Below are positions 1-5,238 of a stretch of 5,993 bases of DNA, one piece after another. The translations under genes and the position numbers were made by a program. Below the pieces are notes generated by a model, which was given only the letters and a program-made list of their open reading frames with translations, ran no database searches and was not told where the DNA came from. This stretch comes from JBCCZC01 sp039188505. GTDB taxonomy: Bacteria > Pseudomonadota > Gammaproteobacteria > Xanthomonadales > SZUA-38. Numbering within the stretch: the stretch's first letter is position 1; the number at the start of each line of letters is the position of its first letter. Where the stretch lies: positions 1-5,993 of the forward strand of contig JBCCZC010000372.1 of NCBI GenBank assembly GCA_039188505.1. Direction: 5' to 3'.

Positions 1-143
1 CGGCTCACGCGCACGCAGGCGCGCGGTCGTTCACCCGGGCCGACGCGATGCGTCGCCTTTCTCCGGGTTCACCTTTCGCTGCGCGAAAAACGCACCAGGC
101 CACTTTGGCGGCACGCGATTTTCGCCACGGACCTGGCGCGAAA
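1..143. repeat. 143-bp tandem repeat, copy 1 (may continue left of the window)
   Basis: The first unit matches the sequence from 144 onward with a period of exactly 143 bp and only two substitutions over 139 aligned bases (positions 90 and 118, both A here and C in copy 2). A period of 143 is not a multiple of three, and the open frames crossing the array shift between copies, so it is not a protein repeat. The unit contains short inverted repeats: CGACGC-GAT-GCGTCG (41-55), TTTCGC-TGC-GCGAAA (74-88), and a longer interrupted hairpin at 91-140. In that hairpin CGC, CCAGG and TGGCG pair with CGCCA, CCTGG and GCG around a 12-nt loop. The match starts at base 1, so more copies may lie upstream. 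The function is unknown; it looks like a structured intergenic repeat. Confidence 0.95.
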
Positions 144-282
144 CGGCTCACGCGCACGCAGGCGCGCGGTCGTTCACCCGGGCCGACGCGATGCGTCGCC
201 TTTCTCCGGGTTCACCTTTCGCTGCGCGAAAACCGCACCAGGCCACTTTGGCGGCACGCGCTTTTCGCCACGGACCTGGCGC
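144..282. repeat. 143-bp tandem repeat, copy 2 (139 of 143 bases)
   Basis: This is the second copy of the unit that starts at base 1, and it is contiguous with it. It is identical except at 233 and 261 and stops matching after 282, four bases before the unit would end. The same palindromes recur at 184-198 and 217-231, and the large interrupted hairpin recurs from 234, losing its outermost closing base. The near identity of two adjacent copies implies recent duplication or active homogenisation. An open frame of about 70 codons crossing this copy is not taken as a gene because the same bases are read in another frame in copy 1. Confidence 0.95.
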
Positions 283-284
283 TT

Positions 285-324
285 CTTTCGCTGCGCGAAA
301 ACCGCACCAGGCCACTTTGGCGGC
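285..324. repeat. Partial third copy of the repeat (40 bp)
   Basis: These 40 bases are identical to 216-255 of copy 2 and differ from 73-112 of copy 1 at one base. The fragment keeps the TTTCGC-TGC-GCGAAA palindrome (286-300) and the left arm of the large hairpin, but ends before the right arm. Between copy 2 and this fragment about 76 bases of the unit are missing, with TT at 283-284 at the junction. This is the right end of the array; nothing recognisable follows in 325-415. Confidence 0.93.
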
Positions 325-415
325 GCTATTCTCCTCTCGGGATCACCAGCTGCCACCGCATGACGCACCAGCTCGCTACGATTCCATAAGTCCGACAGGC
401 TGCTAGTTCGATCAG

Positions 416-532
416 ATGAAGACCCACTACATGGCGGACCACGCGGACATCATGGCCGCCATCGCCGGCAAGTCCCGGGAAGAGGGCATGCAGTGGGCGG
501 CCGACATGCGGGCGAAGTTCGACCGCAGCTGA
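416..532 (+). CDS. Doubtful 38-aa ORF, hypothetical or 3' remnant
   Basis: The frame runs from ATG 416 to TGA 530-532 and encodes 38 residues beginning MKTHYMADHADIM and ending MRAKFDRS. All codons but one (GAA) end in G or C, which is the bias of a real gene in this GC-rich DNA. No Shine-Dalgarno sequence is visible before the ATG, and an in-frame TAG lies four codons upstream (404-406), so the reading frame cannot extend left. The predicted peptide is charged, probably alpha-helical, and has no cysteine or membrane segment. I do not recognise the family. It could be a small protein, or the surviving C-terminal end of a larger gene whose front was lost at the edge of the repeat array. It converges on the ABC-F gene with a 13-bp gap. 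Confidence 0.3.
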   Translation: MKTHYMADHADIMAAIAGKSREEGMQWAADMRAKFDRS

Positions 533-545
533 GGCCCGGCGACCC

Positions 546-2048
546 TCAGGGAATCGACAGCGTGGCGTTACCGGCGCCCCCGGCTGTGATCACCCATTGA
601 CGCACGCCGAGGCGGGCGAGAAACCGTTCGTCATGGCTCACCAGCAGCATCGCGCACGGGCAGGCGTCGAGTGCGTCCTCGAGGGCCTCGATCGACGGTA
701 GGTCCAGATGATTGGTGGGCTCGTCCATGACGAGCAGGTGCGGGGCGCGCGCCACGCCGAGCGCCAGCAGCAGCTTGCGTACCTCCCCGGGGCTTGGCAA
801 TCGGCTTTCGAGCAGGCGGCCGGGGCGTGATCCGAGACGGCTGAAGATCTGCATGACCAGGCCGAGCTCGTCCTGCGGGAGCTTGCGGGCCCCGGCCAGA
901 ACAACTCCGGCATCGTCAGCGGAAAGCTCCTGAGGTAGAAGGATCACTCTCTCCTCGGGGGCATTGAGCGCCGGTAGCACGTGCCGGATGAGGGTGGACT
1001 TACCGAGGCCGTTGGCGCCGGTGATGGCGATGCGATCGTCCGGCCGCAGCTGCAGCGCGGGCGTCGTCAGCGTGCGACCCGGCGCGAGGCCAATCCGCGA
1101 TGGCGGGAGATCGAGCAGCAGTCTGCGCTGCGACCGCGACCCGGGCAACCAGAAGCTGGTTTCATGTTGCTTCTTGACCCGAGCGGCTGCGACCCTCGCG
1201 GCGGCCTGCGCCATTCGACCGTCCAGCTGGCGCAGGGGCTTTCCCGCCTTGCCGTCGCTGACGCGGGCGCGATTGATCCGGTCCCGGGCATCGCTGTCGT
1301 TGGCTCCGAGTCCCCGCTTCGATCGCGCGCGATGTTCGTTCGCCGCGGTCTGACGTCGCCTCGCTGCTTCCCGCCCAAGCTTCTTCTGCTCTCGTTGAGC
1401 TTTCTGACGCTCGCGGACCGCGACGTCACGATCGACGCGCAGCTGCTCGCGGGTCTCGGTGTAGCCGCCGGGGAATACCTTGACGACCGGCGGGGAGAGC
1501 CAGAGGCACTGCACGCACAGTTCATCGAGCAGGGCACGGTCGTGGCTGACGAGGAGGCCCACGCCCCGGAACCGGCGCAGGCTGTCCAGGAGCAGGTCCC
1601 GGGCGGTCCGGTCGATGTGATTGGTGGGTTCGTCGATCGCCAGCACATCGGGCTTCTGCCACAGGGCGTGGGCGAGCTGCGCCCGCTTCCGCTCGCCGTG
1701 GCTCAGGGTGTCCCAGCGCACCAGGAAATCGGGCTCCACGGCTAGCCGCCGGCGCAGCTCGATCGCCTCGTGGTCCCAGTCGTCGAGGAACCCGGCAAGA
1801 TCCGGCGGCGCCGCGTCCGTGCGCTGCTCGCAGCGGACCGCGTTGCCGATGCCAGCGATCTCACCCGAGTCCGCCTCGAGCTGGCCCGTGAGCAGCCCCA
1901 GCAATGTCGTCTTGCCGGAACCGTTGGCACCAACGATTCCCGTAAAGCCAGCGGGAAAGCTCGCCGTCAGGTCGGTGATCAGCGGGTCCGCGGCTGTTTC
2001 GTAGCGAAACGAAACGCCGCGGACCGACACTTCTGGCTGCGTTGGCAT
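546..2048 (-). CDS. ABC-F family ATPase (translation factor / ribosome-protection type)
   Basis: This 500-aa protein carries two ABC ATPase domains and no membrane domain, as in ABC-F factors that bind the ribosomal E site and act in the cytoplasm. Domain 1 shows Walker A GANGSGKTT (40-48), signature LSHGE (115-119), Walker B VLAIDEPTNH (135-144, catalytic Glu140) and the H-loop His169. Domain 2 shows Walker A GANGLGKST (344-352), Q-loop Gln373, signature SPGE (419-422), Walker B LLVMDEPTNHLD (438-449, Glu443) and His472. A highly charged Arg/Lys/Gln-rich linker lies at about 195-300. Only about 70 residues separate Walker A from the signature in domain 1, so the Arm subdomain of EttA is absent. 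Length and layout resemble resistance proteins such as Msr(E) and Vga rather than EttA, Uup or YheS; resistance itself is an inference. The start at 2048 was chosen because ABC homology begins there and GGAG lies 4 nt upstream. The longer open frame back to 2321 only reads antiphase through the lipoprotein gene. It is the last gene of a three-gene operon. Confidence 0.95.
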   Translation of the reverse strand: MPTQPEVSVRGVSFRYETAADPLITDLTASFPAGFTGIVGANGSGKTTLLGLLTGQLEADSGEIAGIGNAVRCEQRTDAAPPDLAGFLDDWDHEAIELRRRLAVEPDFLVRWDTLSHGERKRAQLAHALWQKPDVLAIDEPTNHIDRTARDLLLDSLRRFRGVGLLVSHDRALLDELCVQCLWLSPPVVKVFPGGYTETREQLRVDRDVAVRERQKAQREQKKLGREAARRRQTAANEHRARSKRGLGANDSDARDRINRARVSDGKAGKPLRQLDGRMAQAAARVAAARVKKQHETSFWLPGSRSQRRLLLDLPPSRIGLAPGRTLTTPALQLRPDDRIAITGANGLGKSTLIRHVLPALNAPEERVILLPQELSADDAGVVLAGARKLPQDELGLVMQIFSRLGSRPGRLLESRLPSPGEVRKLLLALGVARAPHLLVMDEPTNHLDLPSIEALEDALDACPCAMLLVSHDERFLARLGVRQWVITAGGAGNATLSIP

Positions 2049-2082
2049 GGGTCTCCGGTGGCAGGCGCGCTGGCGCGGGAGC

Positions 2083-2433
2083 TTACAGAATCGAGCCGAC
2101 CGCCGCCGCTGCGGCCAACACCAGGGCGACCAGGGTACCGACGGCAAGACCGCCGGTCTTTGCGGCGCTGAACTGCTTGACCTCGATCGTCGCGACATCC
2201 GGATAGTCGAAGCAGGCCGCGGGGCCACAGACGCCGCCCGTGCCGATTTCGGCCAGCGCAAAGTCATGGGATTCTCCGCGCGTCGTGACCAGCTGCAGGT
2301 CTGTTCCAAGCGCCACCTCATGGGTGAAGGCCGGGCCGTCCTCCGGCAGCATGAAGATCTGGGTCGAGGTGCAGCCGGTAAGGCTGAAGGCGAGCAGAAT
2401 CGTCGCCGGCGGGTTTTTCATCCTGGTTCTCAT
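2083..2433 (-). CDS. Small predicted lipoprotein with hydrophobic C-terminus
   Basis: The product has 116 residues. It begins MRTRMKNPPATILLAFSLTG followed by Cys21: a basic n-region, a hydrophobic stretch and a lipobox LTGC (18-21), so Cys21 should be the lipidated first residue of the mature protein. The central part (about 35-90) looks like a small beta-rich domain of the kind often seen in Gram-negative lipoproteins, with a TDLQLVTTRGE strand-turn pattern and an IEVKQF strand near 83-88. Cys69 and Cys74 could form a disulphide. Residues 94-116 are a Gly/Ala/Leu/Val-rich hydrophobic segment ending at the C-terminus. The start at 2433 is preferred because GGAG (2442-2445) is 8 nt upstream. 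A start at 2496 would overlap the previous gene and put a long polar tail before the signal, and one at 2421 has poor spacing. It lies 34 bp from each neighbour. The specific function is unknown. Confidence 0.8.
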   Translation of the reverse strand: MRTRMKNPPATILLAFSLTGCTSTQIFMLPEDGPAFTHEVALGTDLQLVTTRGESHDFALAEIGTGGVCGPAACFDYPDVATIEVKQFSAAKTGGLAVGTLVALVLAAAAAVGSIL

Positions 2434-2441
2434 CGTGAGCG

Positions 2442-2445
2442 CTCC
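2442..2445 (-). promoter_or_regulatory. Shine-Dalgarno that fixes the lipoprotein start
   Basis: GGAG on the minus strand with an 8-nt spacer to the ATG at 2433. It favours this start over the in-frame ATGs at 2496 and 2421 and gives a normal-length lipoprotein signal peptide. Confidence 0.65.
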
Positions 2446-2467
2446 GATTTTGCGATGACCGGGACGC

Positions 2468-2914
2468 TCAGGCGCGCCGCGGGTGTGTCGGTTCAAGAGA
2501 CGGCGTTGCTGAGCCGTATGCGGGAACGGTCTTCCAGCCGACCAGAGCGATGGCCACCAGGGTGATCAGGCAGACCACCAGGAAGAACCTGTCGTCGGGA
2601 TCGATGGGCGGCGCGTAGACGATCAGCCCGAAGGTGAACACCACACCCAGGCTGTTCGCGATCCGCAGGGGCCGGGCACTCAGTACGTAGGGAAGGATCA
2701 CCATGAGCAGCATGACCTCGACGGCGACGCCGCCGAAGAGGAGGAGCTCGTCCGTGATCTTCTGCCCGAACATCTCACCGGCAATCACCCAGTCGAGGTA
2801 GCCGGGTGACAGGAACTGGTGGATGTCGCGAAACACGATGTTCAGCAGGAAGAAGATCCACAGGGTGGACAGGAAGGCGCGCGGCTCGCGCTGGATCAGT
2901 CGGGTATCACGCAT
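2468..2914 (-). CDS. Four-helix inner-membrane protein, DUF6326-like
   Basis: The product has 148 residues with four predicted membrane segments at about 13-29, 57-80, 84-102 and 108-127. The first contains the sequence LWIFFLLNIVFRDIHQF, an aromatic helix followed by an Arg-Asp-Ile-His motif. This arrangement, with Leu-Trp in helix 1, a short acidic loop and four helices in about 150 residues, matches what I recall of the DUF6326 family; the assignment is from memory. The role of that family is not established. The C-terminal tail (128-148) is polar and Pro/Arg-rich, probably cytoplasmic. The start at 2914 has GAGG (2922-2925) 7 nt upstream. It is the first gene of the minus-strand operon, diverges from the LysR gene and is followed after 34 bp by the lipoprotein gene, so it is the most likely direct target of that regulator. 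Confidence 0.82.
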   Translation of the reverse strand: MRDTRLIQREPRAFLSTLWIFFLLNIVFRDIHQFLSPGYLDWVIAGEMFGQKITDELLLFGGVAVEVMLLMVILPYVLSARPLRIANSLGVVFTFGLIVYAPPIDPDDRFFLVVCLITLVAIALVGWKTVPAYGSATPSLEPTHPRRA

Positions 2915-3011
2915 GACGTTGCCTCGTGCGTTGTGGTGACGCCTGAGACTTTACCTATGCGCAGATATCGTGAATATTCCCCAATAACGCACTATTGCTA
3001 TACGAGAATCG
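2915..3011. promoter_or_regulatory. Divergent promoter/operator region between LysR gene and ABC-F operon
   Basis: This 97-bp intergenic region contains the only markedly AT-rich patch of this part of the window (about 2950-3008). It holds several dyads: GATATC (2964-2969), GAATATTC (2972-2979, so ATAT-N5-ATAT), and CAATA-ACGCAC-TATTG (2982-2997). A weak sigma-70-like promoter for the LysR gene could be TTTACC (2950-2955), a 17-bp spacer and AATATT (2973-2978). No convincing promoter could be chosen on the minus strand. LysR proteins usually bind such dyads next to a divergent gene, but no clean T-N11-A box was found. The dyads are seen directly; their use as operators is inferred. Confidence 0.55.
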
Positions 3012-3923
3012 ATGAACTGGCAGGCTGTCTCCTTCGACTGGAACCAGGTCCGCGCCTTCCTGGCGACCGCCGAGGAAGGGTCCTTCAGCGGGGCCGCCCG
3101 CGCTCTGGGGTCCACGCAACCGACCGTCGGCCGGCAGGTCTCGGGGCTCGAAGAGTCCCTCGGCGTCACGCTCTTCGAGCGGACCGTCCGGGGGCCGATG
3201 CTCACCGAGGCGGGCCAGGATCTGCTTGCCCACGCGCAGGCGATGGGTGAAGCGGCCACGCTGGTATCGGTCGTGGCTTCCGGCAAATCGCAGGAGGTGA
3301 CGGGTCAGGTCACCGTGACGTCCAGCGATCTCATGGCCGCGACCGTCCTGCCGCCGATCTTCCTTGAGCTGCAGAAGACCGCGCCCGGTATCCGCATCGA
3401 AATCGTCGCATCGAGTGAGTTCAGCAATCTGAGCCAGCGGGAGGCCGACATCGCCATCCGTCACGTGCGTCCTGAACAGCCCGACCTGATCGCCAGGCAC
3501 CTCGGGGACTTCCGCGCGAACTTCTATGCCGCGAGCGCCTACCTGGAGAAGGCGGGTCGGCCGCGAACGTTGCAGGAACTTGCCGAGCACCGCTTCGTCG
3601 GCACGTCCAATGTCGAACGCATGGTCGAGGTCCTCCAGGCCCGCGGCATTCCCGTGCGGCTCGAGAGCTTCGTCGCCTACACGGGCAGCGGCGCGGCCAT
3701 GTGGGAAATGACGCGAGCCGGGCTCGGAATCTGCCTGGTGCCGGACATGCTGGGCGACGGCGAGCCGACGGTTGAACGCGCGGTTCCGGGCGTGCCCTCG
3801 ATCGAATTTCCCATCTGGCTGGTGACCCACCGGGAGCTCCGGACCAGCCGCCGAATCCGCGTCGTCTACGATGCCCTCGCGCGCGGTCTGAAGGCCATTG
3901 CACCCGTGGCCCGCGAGGGCTGA
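3012..3923 (+). CDS. LysR-family transcriptional regulator
   Basis: This 303-aa product has the usual LysR length. Residues 8-67 form the winged helix-turn-helix: FDWNQVRAFLATAEEGSFSG, then AARALGSTQPTVGRQVSGLE, then LGVTLFERTVRG. A linker helix follows (about 68-95), then the periplasmic-binding-protein-like effector domain (about 97-295), with the characteristic EADIAIRHVRPEQPDLIAR segment near 144-162 and GLGICLVPD at 237-245. The ligand cannot be told from the sequence. The start at ATG 3012 has only a weak GAG 5 nt upstream, but the protein begins a normal distance before the HTH. It diverges from the DUF6326-lipoprotein-ABC-F operon, so control of that operon and of itself is the default expectation. 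It converges on the ammonia-lyase-like gene with 7 bp between stops, which makes that gene a less direct target. Confidence 0.95.
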   Translation: MNWQAVSFDWNQVRAFLATAEEGSFSGAARALGSTQPTVGRQVSGLEESLGVTLFERTVRGPMLTEAGQDLLAHAQAMGEAATLVSVVASGKSQEVTGQVTVTSSDLMAATVLPPIFLELQKTAPGIRIEIVASSEFSNLSQREADIAIRHVRPEQPDLIARHLGDFRANFYAASAYLEKAGRPRTLQELAEHRFVGTSNVERMVEVLQARGIPVRLESFVAYTGSGAAMWEMTRAGLGICLVPDMLGDGEPTVERAVPGVPSIEFPIWLVTHRELRTSRRIRVVYDALARGLKAIAPVAREG

Positions 3924-3933
3924 TCCGCGATCA
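3921..3933. other. Perfect dyad carrying both convergent stop codons
   Basis: TGATC-CGC-GATCA is a perfect 5-bp inverted repeat with a 3-nt loop. Its left arm begins with the TGA of the LysR gene, and its right arm holds the TGA of the ammonia-lyase-like gene on the other strand. No T-run follows on either strand, so it is not a typical intrinsic terminator, and it may be chance. Confidence 0.4.
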
Positions 3934-5019
3934 CGGCGACCGGCCTTCAGGCCCTTCGGAGAGATAGCAAAGCACACGGGCGTTCGAATCGAGCTCGAGC
4001 GCGTCGGGATCGCTGGTCGCATGATTAAGCGCGGCGATCCCGGCGGCGCCGGAAGGTGTGGTGGCCAACCCGTGCCCGGCCAGCCAGGCGACTGTTTCGG
4101 TGGCCTCGGCGTCGCTAATTGTGACGAAGAAATCCGCCTCCCTTGCCAGGAACTTCAGCGCGAGGTGCGAGGGTTCCTTGCAGTCGAGGCGGCCCATGTC
4201 GGAGACGGGCCCAGGGGCGAAAACGGGGCGGCCCGCCTCGATGCTCGCGAGCAGGGCAGGGGCGGCTTCCGGTTCGACCACCACGATCCTCGGTTCCTGG
4301 CCCCAGGTGTCGCGGGCGCTGACGCTGCATGCGGCGGCCAGTCCGCCGACGCCGGCCTGAAGGAAAACGTGCGTCGGTGGCGCGGGGATCTGCCGGGAGA
4401 TCTCCTCGCCCATGATCAGGTATCCCTCCATGACTTCCCGTCCGGGCTCGGTCATCTCCGGCCAGGTGCTGTCCGGGAGGAGATGCCAACCGCGCACCCG
4501 CGCCTGCCGCTCAGCCATTGCCATGGAGTCCTCGTAGGTTTCACCTGCCCGGATCACCGTTGCCCCGAGCTGCTCGAGGCGGGTGATGAAAGCTCCGGGG
4601 ACCGTCGCCGAGACGAAGACGACCGCACGCGCGCCGTAACGCGGGGCGCCGGCCGCGAGGGAGAGACCGTGATTGCCAGCGCTGGCGCAGGCGAACGTGT
4701 GTCCGGCCAGGGCGCCACTCAGGTCCGTTGCTTCTCCGGCCTCGATGGCCCGGCCCGCCACCTTGGCGATCGCGTAGGCGGCGCCAAGGGCCTTGAAGCT
4801 TCCGAGGCCCATGCGGCGGCGCTCGTCCTTGATGATGAGAGATGCCACGCCCAGTGACCGGGCGAGGTTCGGGAGATCGAGCAGCGGTGTCGGCCGGGCG
4901 TCGGGGCTTCGCGCCAGAAATGCGTCAGCCATCTCCGGCGTCTCGGACACCTCGCCCGCGGCCAACCTGCCGTGCTCTGGCAGTCCATGACCCCGCCAGG
5001 GATTGTCGACACATCGCAT
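3931..5019 (-). CDS. PLP-dependent diaminopropionate ammonia-lyase family enzyme
   Basis: This 362-aa fold-type II PLP enzyme resembles E. coli diaminopropionate ammonia-lyase (YgeX/DpaL), which converts 2,3-diaminopropionate to pyruvate and ammonia in the cytoplasm. Landmarks in order are DNPWRGHG near the N-terminus, PTPLLDLPNLARSLGV (44-59), IKDE, and GLGSFKALGAAYA with the presumed Schiff-base Lys76. Then come ASAGNHG (112-118), the GW-LL-DS-W and VMEGY motifs (about 177-200), PTHVFLQAGVGGLAAA with the phosphate-binding glycines 223-226, IVVEPEA, SGAAG (323-327) and a C-terminal LSEGP with Ser354. The E. coli enzyme reads TDGNHG where this has SAGNHG, so its Asp120 aligns with Ala114 and the true substrate may differ. 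The start at 5019 fits the family N-terminus and has GGGA 6 nt upstream; the frame open to 5484 is antiphase to another gene. It appears monocistronic. It could also be a dehydratase acting on another amino acid. Confidence 0.88.
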   Translation of the reverse strand: MRCVDNPWRGHGLPEHGRLAAGEVSETPEMADAFLARSPDARPTPLLDLPNLARSLGVASLIIKDERRRMGLGSFKALGAAYAIAKVAGRAIEAGEATDLSGALAGHTFACASAGNHGLSLAAGAPRYGARAVVFVSATVPGAFITRLEQLGATVIRAGETYEDSMAMAERQARVRGWHLLPDSTWPEMTEPGREVMEGYLIMGEEISRQIPAPPTHVFLQAGVGGLAAACSVSARDTWGQEPRIVVVEPEAAPALLASIEAGRPVFAPGPVSDMGRLDCKEPSHLALKFLAREADFFVTISDAEATETVAWLAGHGLATTPSGAAGIAALNHATSDPDALELDSNARVLCYLSEGPEGRSP

Positions 5020-5238
5020 GCGCTGTCCCGTTCGAACCGTCCGCGAGAGATCACCAGTCCCGGACGGTGATTTCAAGCGCGCCGGATCTCGCCCAGTCGC
5101 TCGCGCGTCATCGTTGGCAGCCTTCAGGGGCCGGTCTCGAGCGGCAGGCGAACGCGCTGCCACCGACGAGGTCGGACAAGTGCTGGCGAAGCTGCGAACT
5201 CGAACCTCATCCGAAAGCCACCTGTTGGGGACCCAATT
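5020..5238. promoter_or_regulatory. Divergent intergenic region, lyase-like gene / exported-protein gene
   Basis: These 219 bp separate two divergent starts and must hold both promoters. The region is not AT-rich and I found no persuasive -35/-10 pair on either strand. The clearest element is the hairpin at 5050-5071. An open frame of 79 codons crosses it on the plus strand and overlaps the next gene by ATGA, but its third positions are not GC-biased and its product is Arg/Ser-rich without a visible motif, so it is not called. Confidence 0.45.
5050..5071. promoter_or_regulatory. Compound inverted repeat upstream of the lyase-like gene
   Basis: ATCACC (5050-5055) pairs with GGTGAT (5066-5071). 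Inside it, GTC pairs with GAC around CCG, with one bulged A at 5056. This is 31-52 nt upstream of the lyase-like start on the minus strand. It could be an operator dyad or a leader hairpin; no T-run follows, which argues against a terminator. Confidence 0.45.

Noticed and set aside
1..324. CRISPR array
   Set aside because: The period is 143 bp with no variable spacers between short repeats, and no cas gene is present.
48..406. Open frames of 64-113 codons crossing the repeat array on both strands
   Set aside because: The unit length is not a multiple of three, the same bases are read in different frames in different copies, and the products are low-complexity Arg/Pro/Ala sequences.
981..1745. 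254-codon plus-strand ORF opposite the ABC-F gene
   Set aside because: It lies fully antisense to a gene with intact Walker A, signature and Walker B motifs and shows no domain of its own.
2049..2321. N-terminal extension of the ABC-F protein by 91 residues
   Set aside because: The extension is Arg/Ser/Pro-rich, overlaps the lipoprotein gene out of frame and precedes the normal ABC-F start, which has its own GGAG.
3942..3953. GGCC-TTCA-GGCC as an intrinsic terminator for the LysR gene
   Set aside because: The stem is only 4 bp and no T-run follows; it also lies inside the end of the lyase-like coding sequence.
2955..4022. 355-codon minus-strand ORF opposite the LysR gene
   Set aside because: It is antisense to a full-length, well-conserved LysR protein and has no recognisable domain.
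3898..4857. 319-codon plus-strand ORF opposite the lyase-like gene
   Set aside because: It is antisense to the PLP enzyme, whose motifs are continuous through the region.
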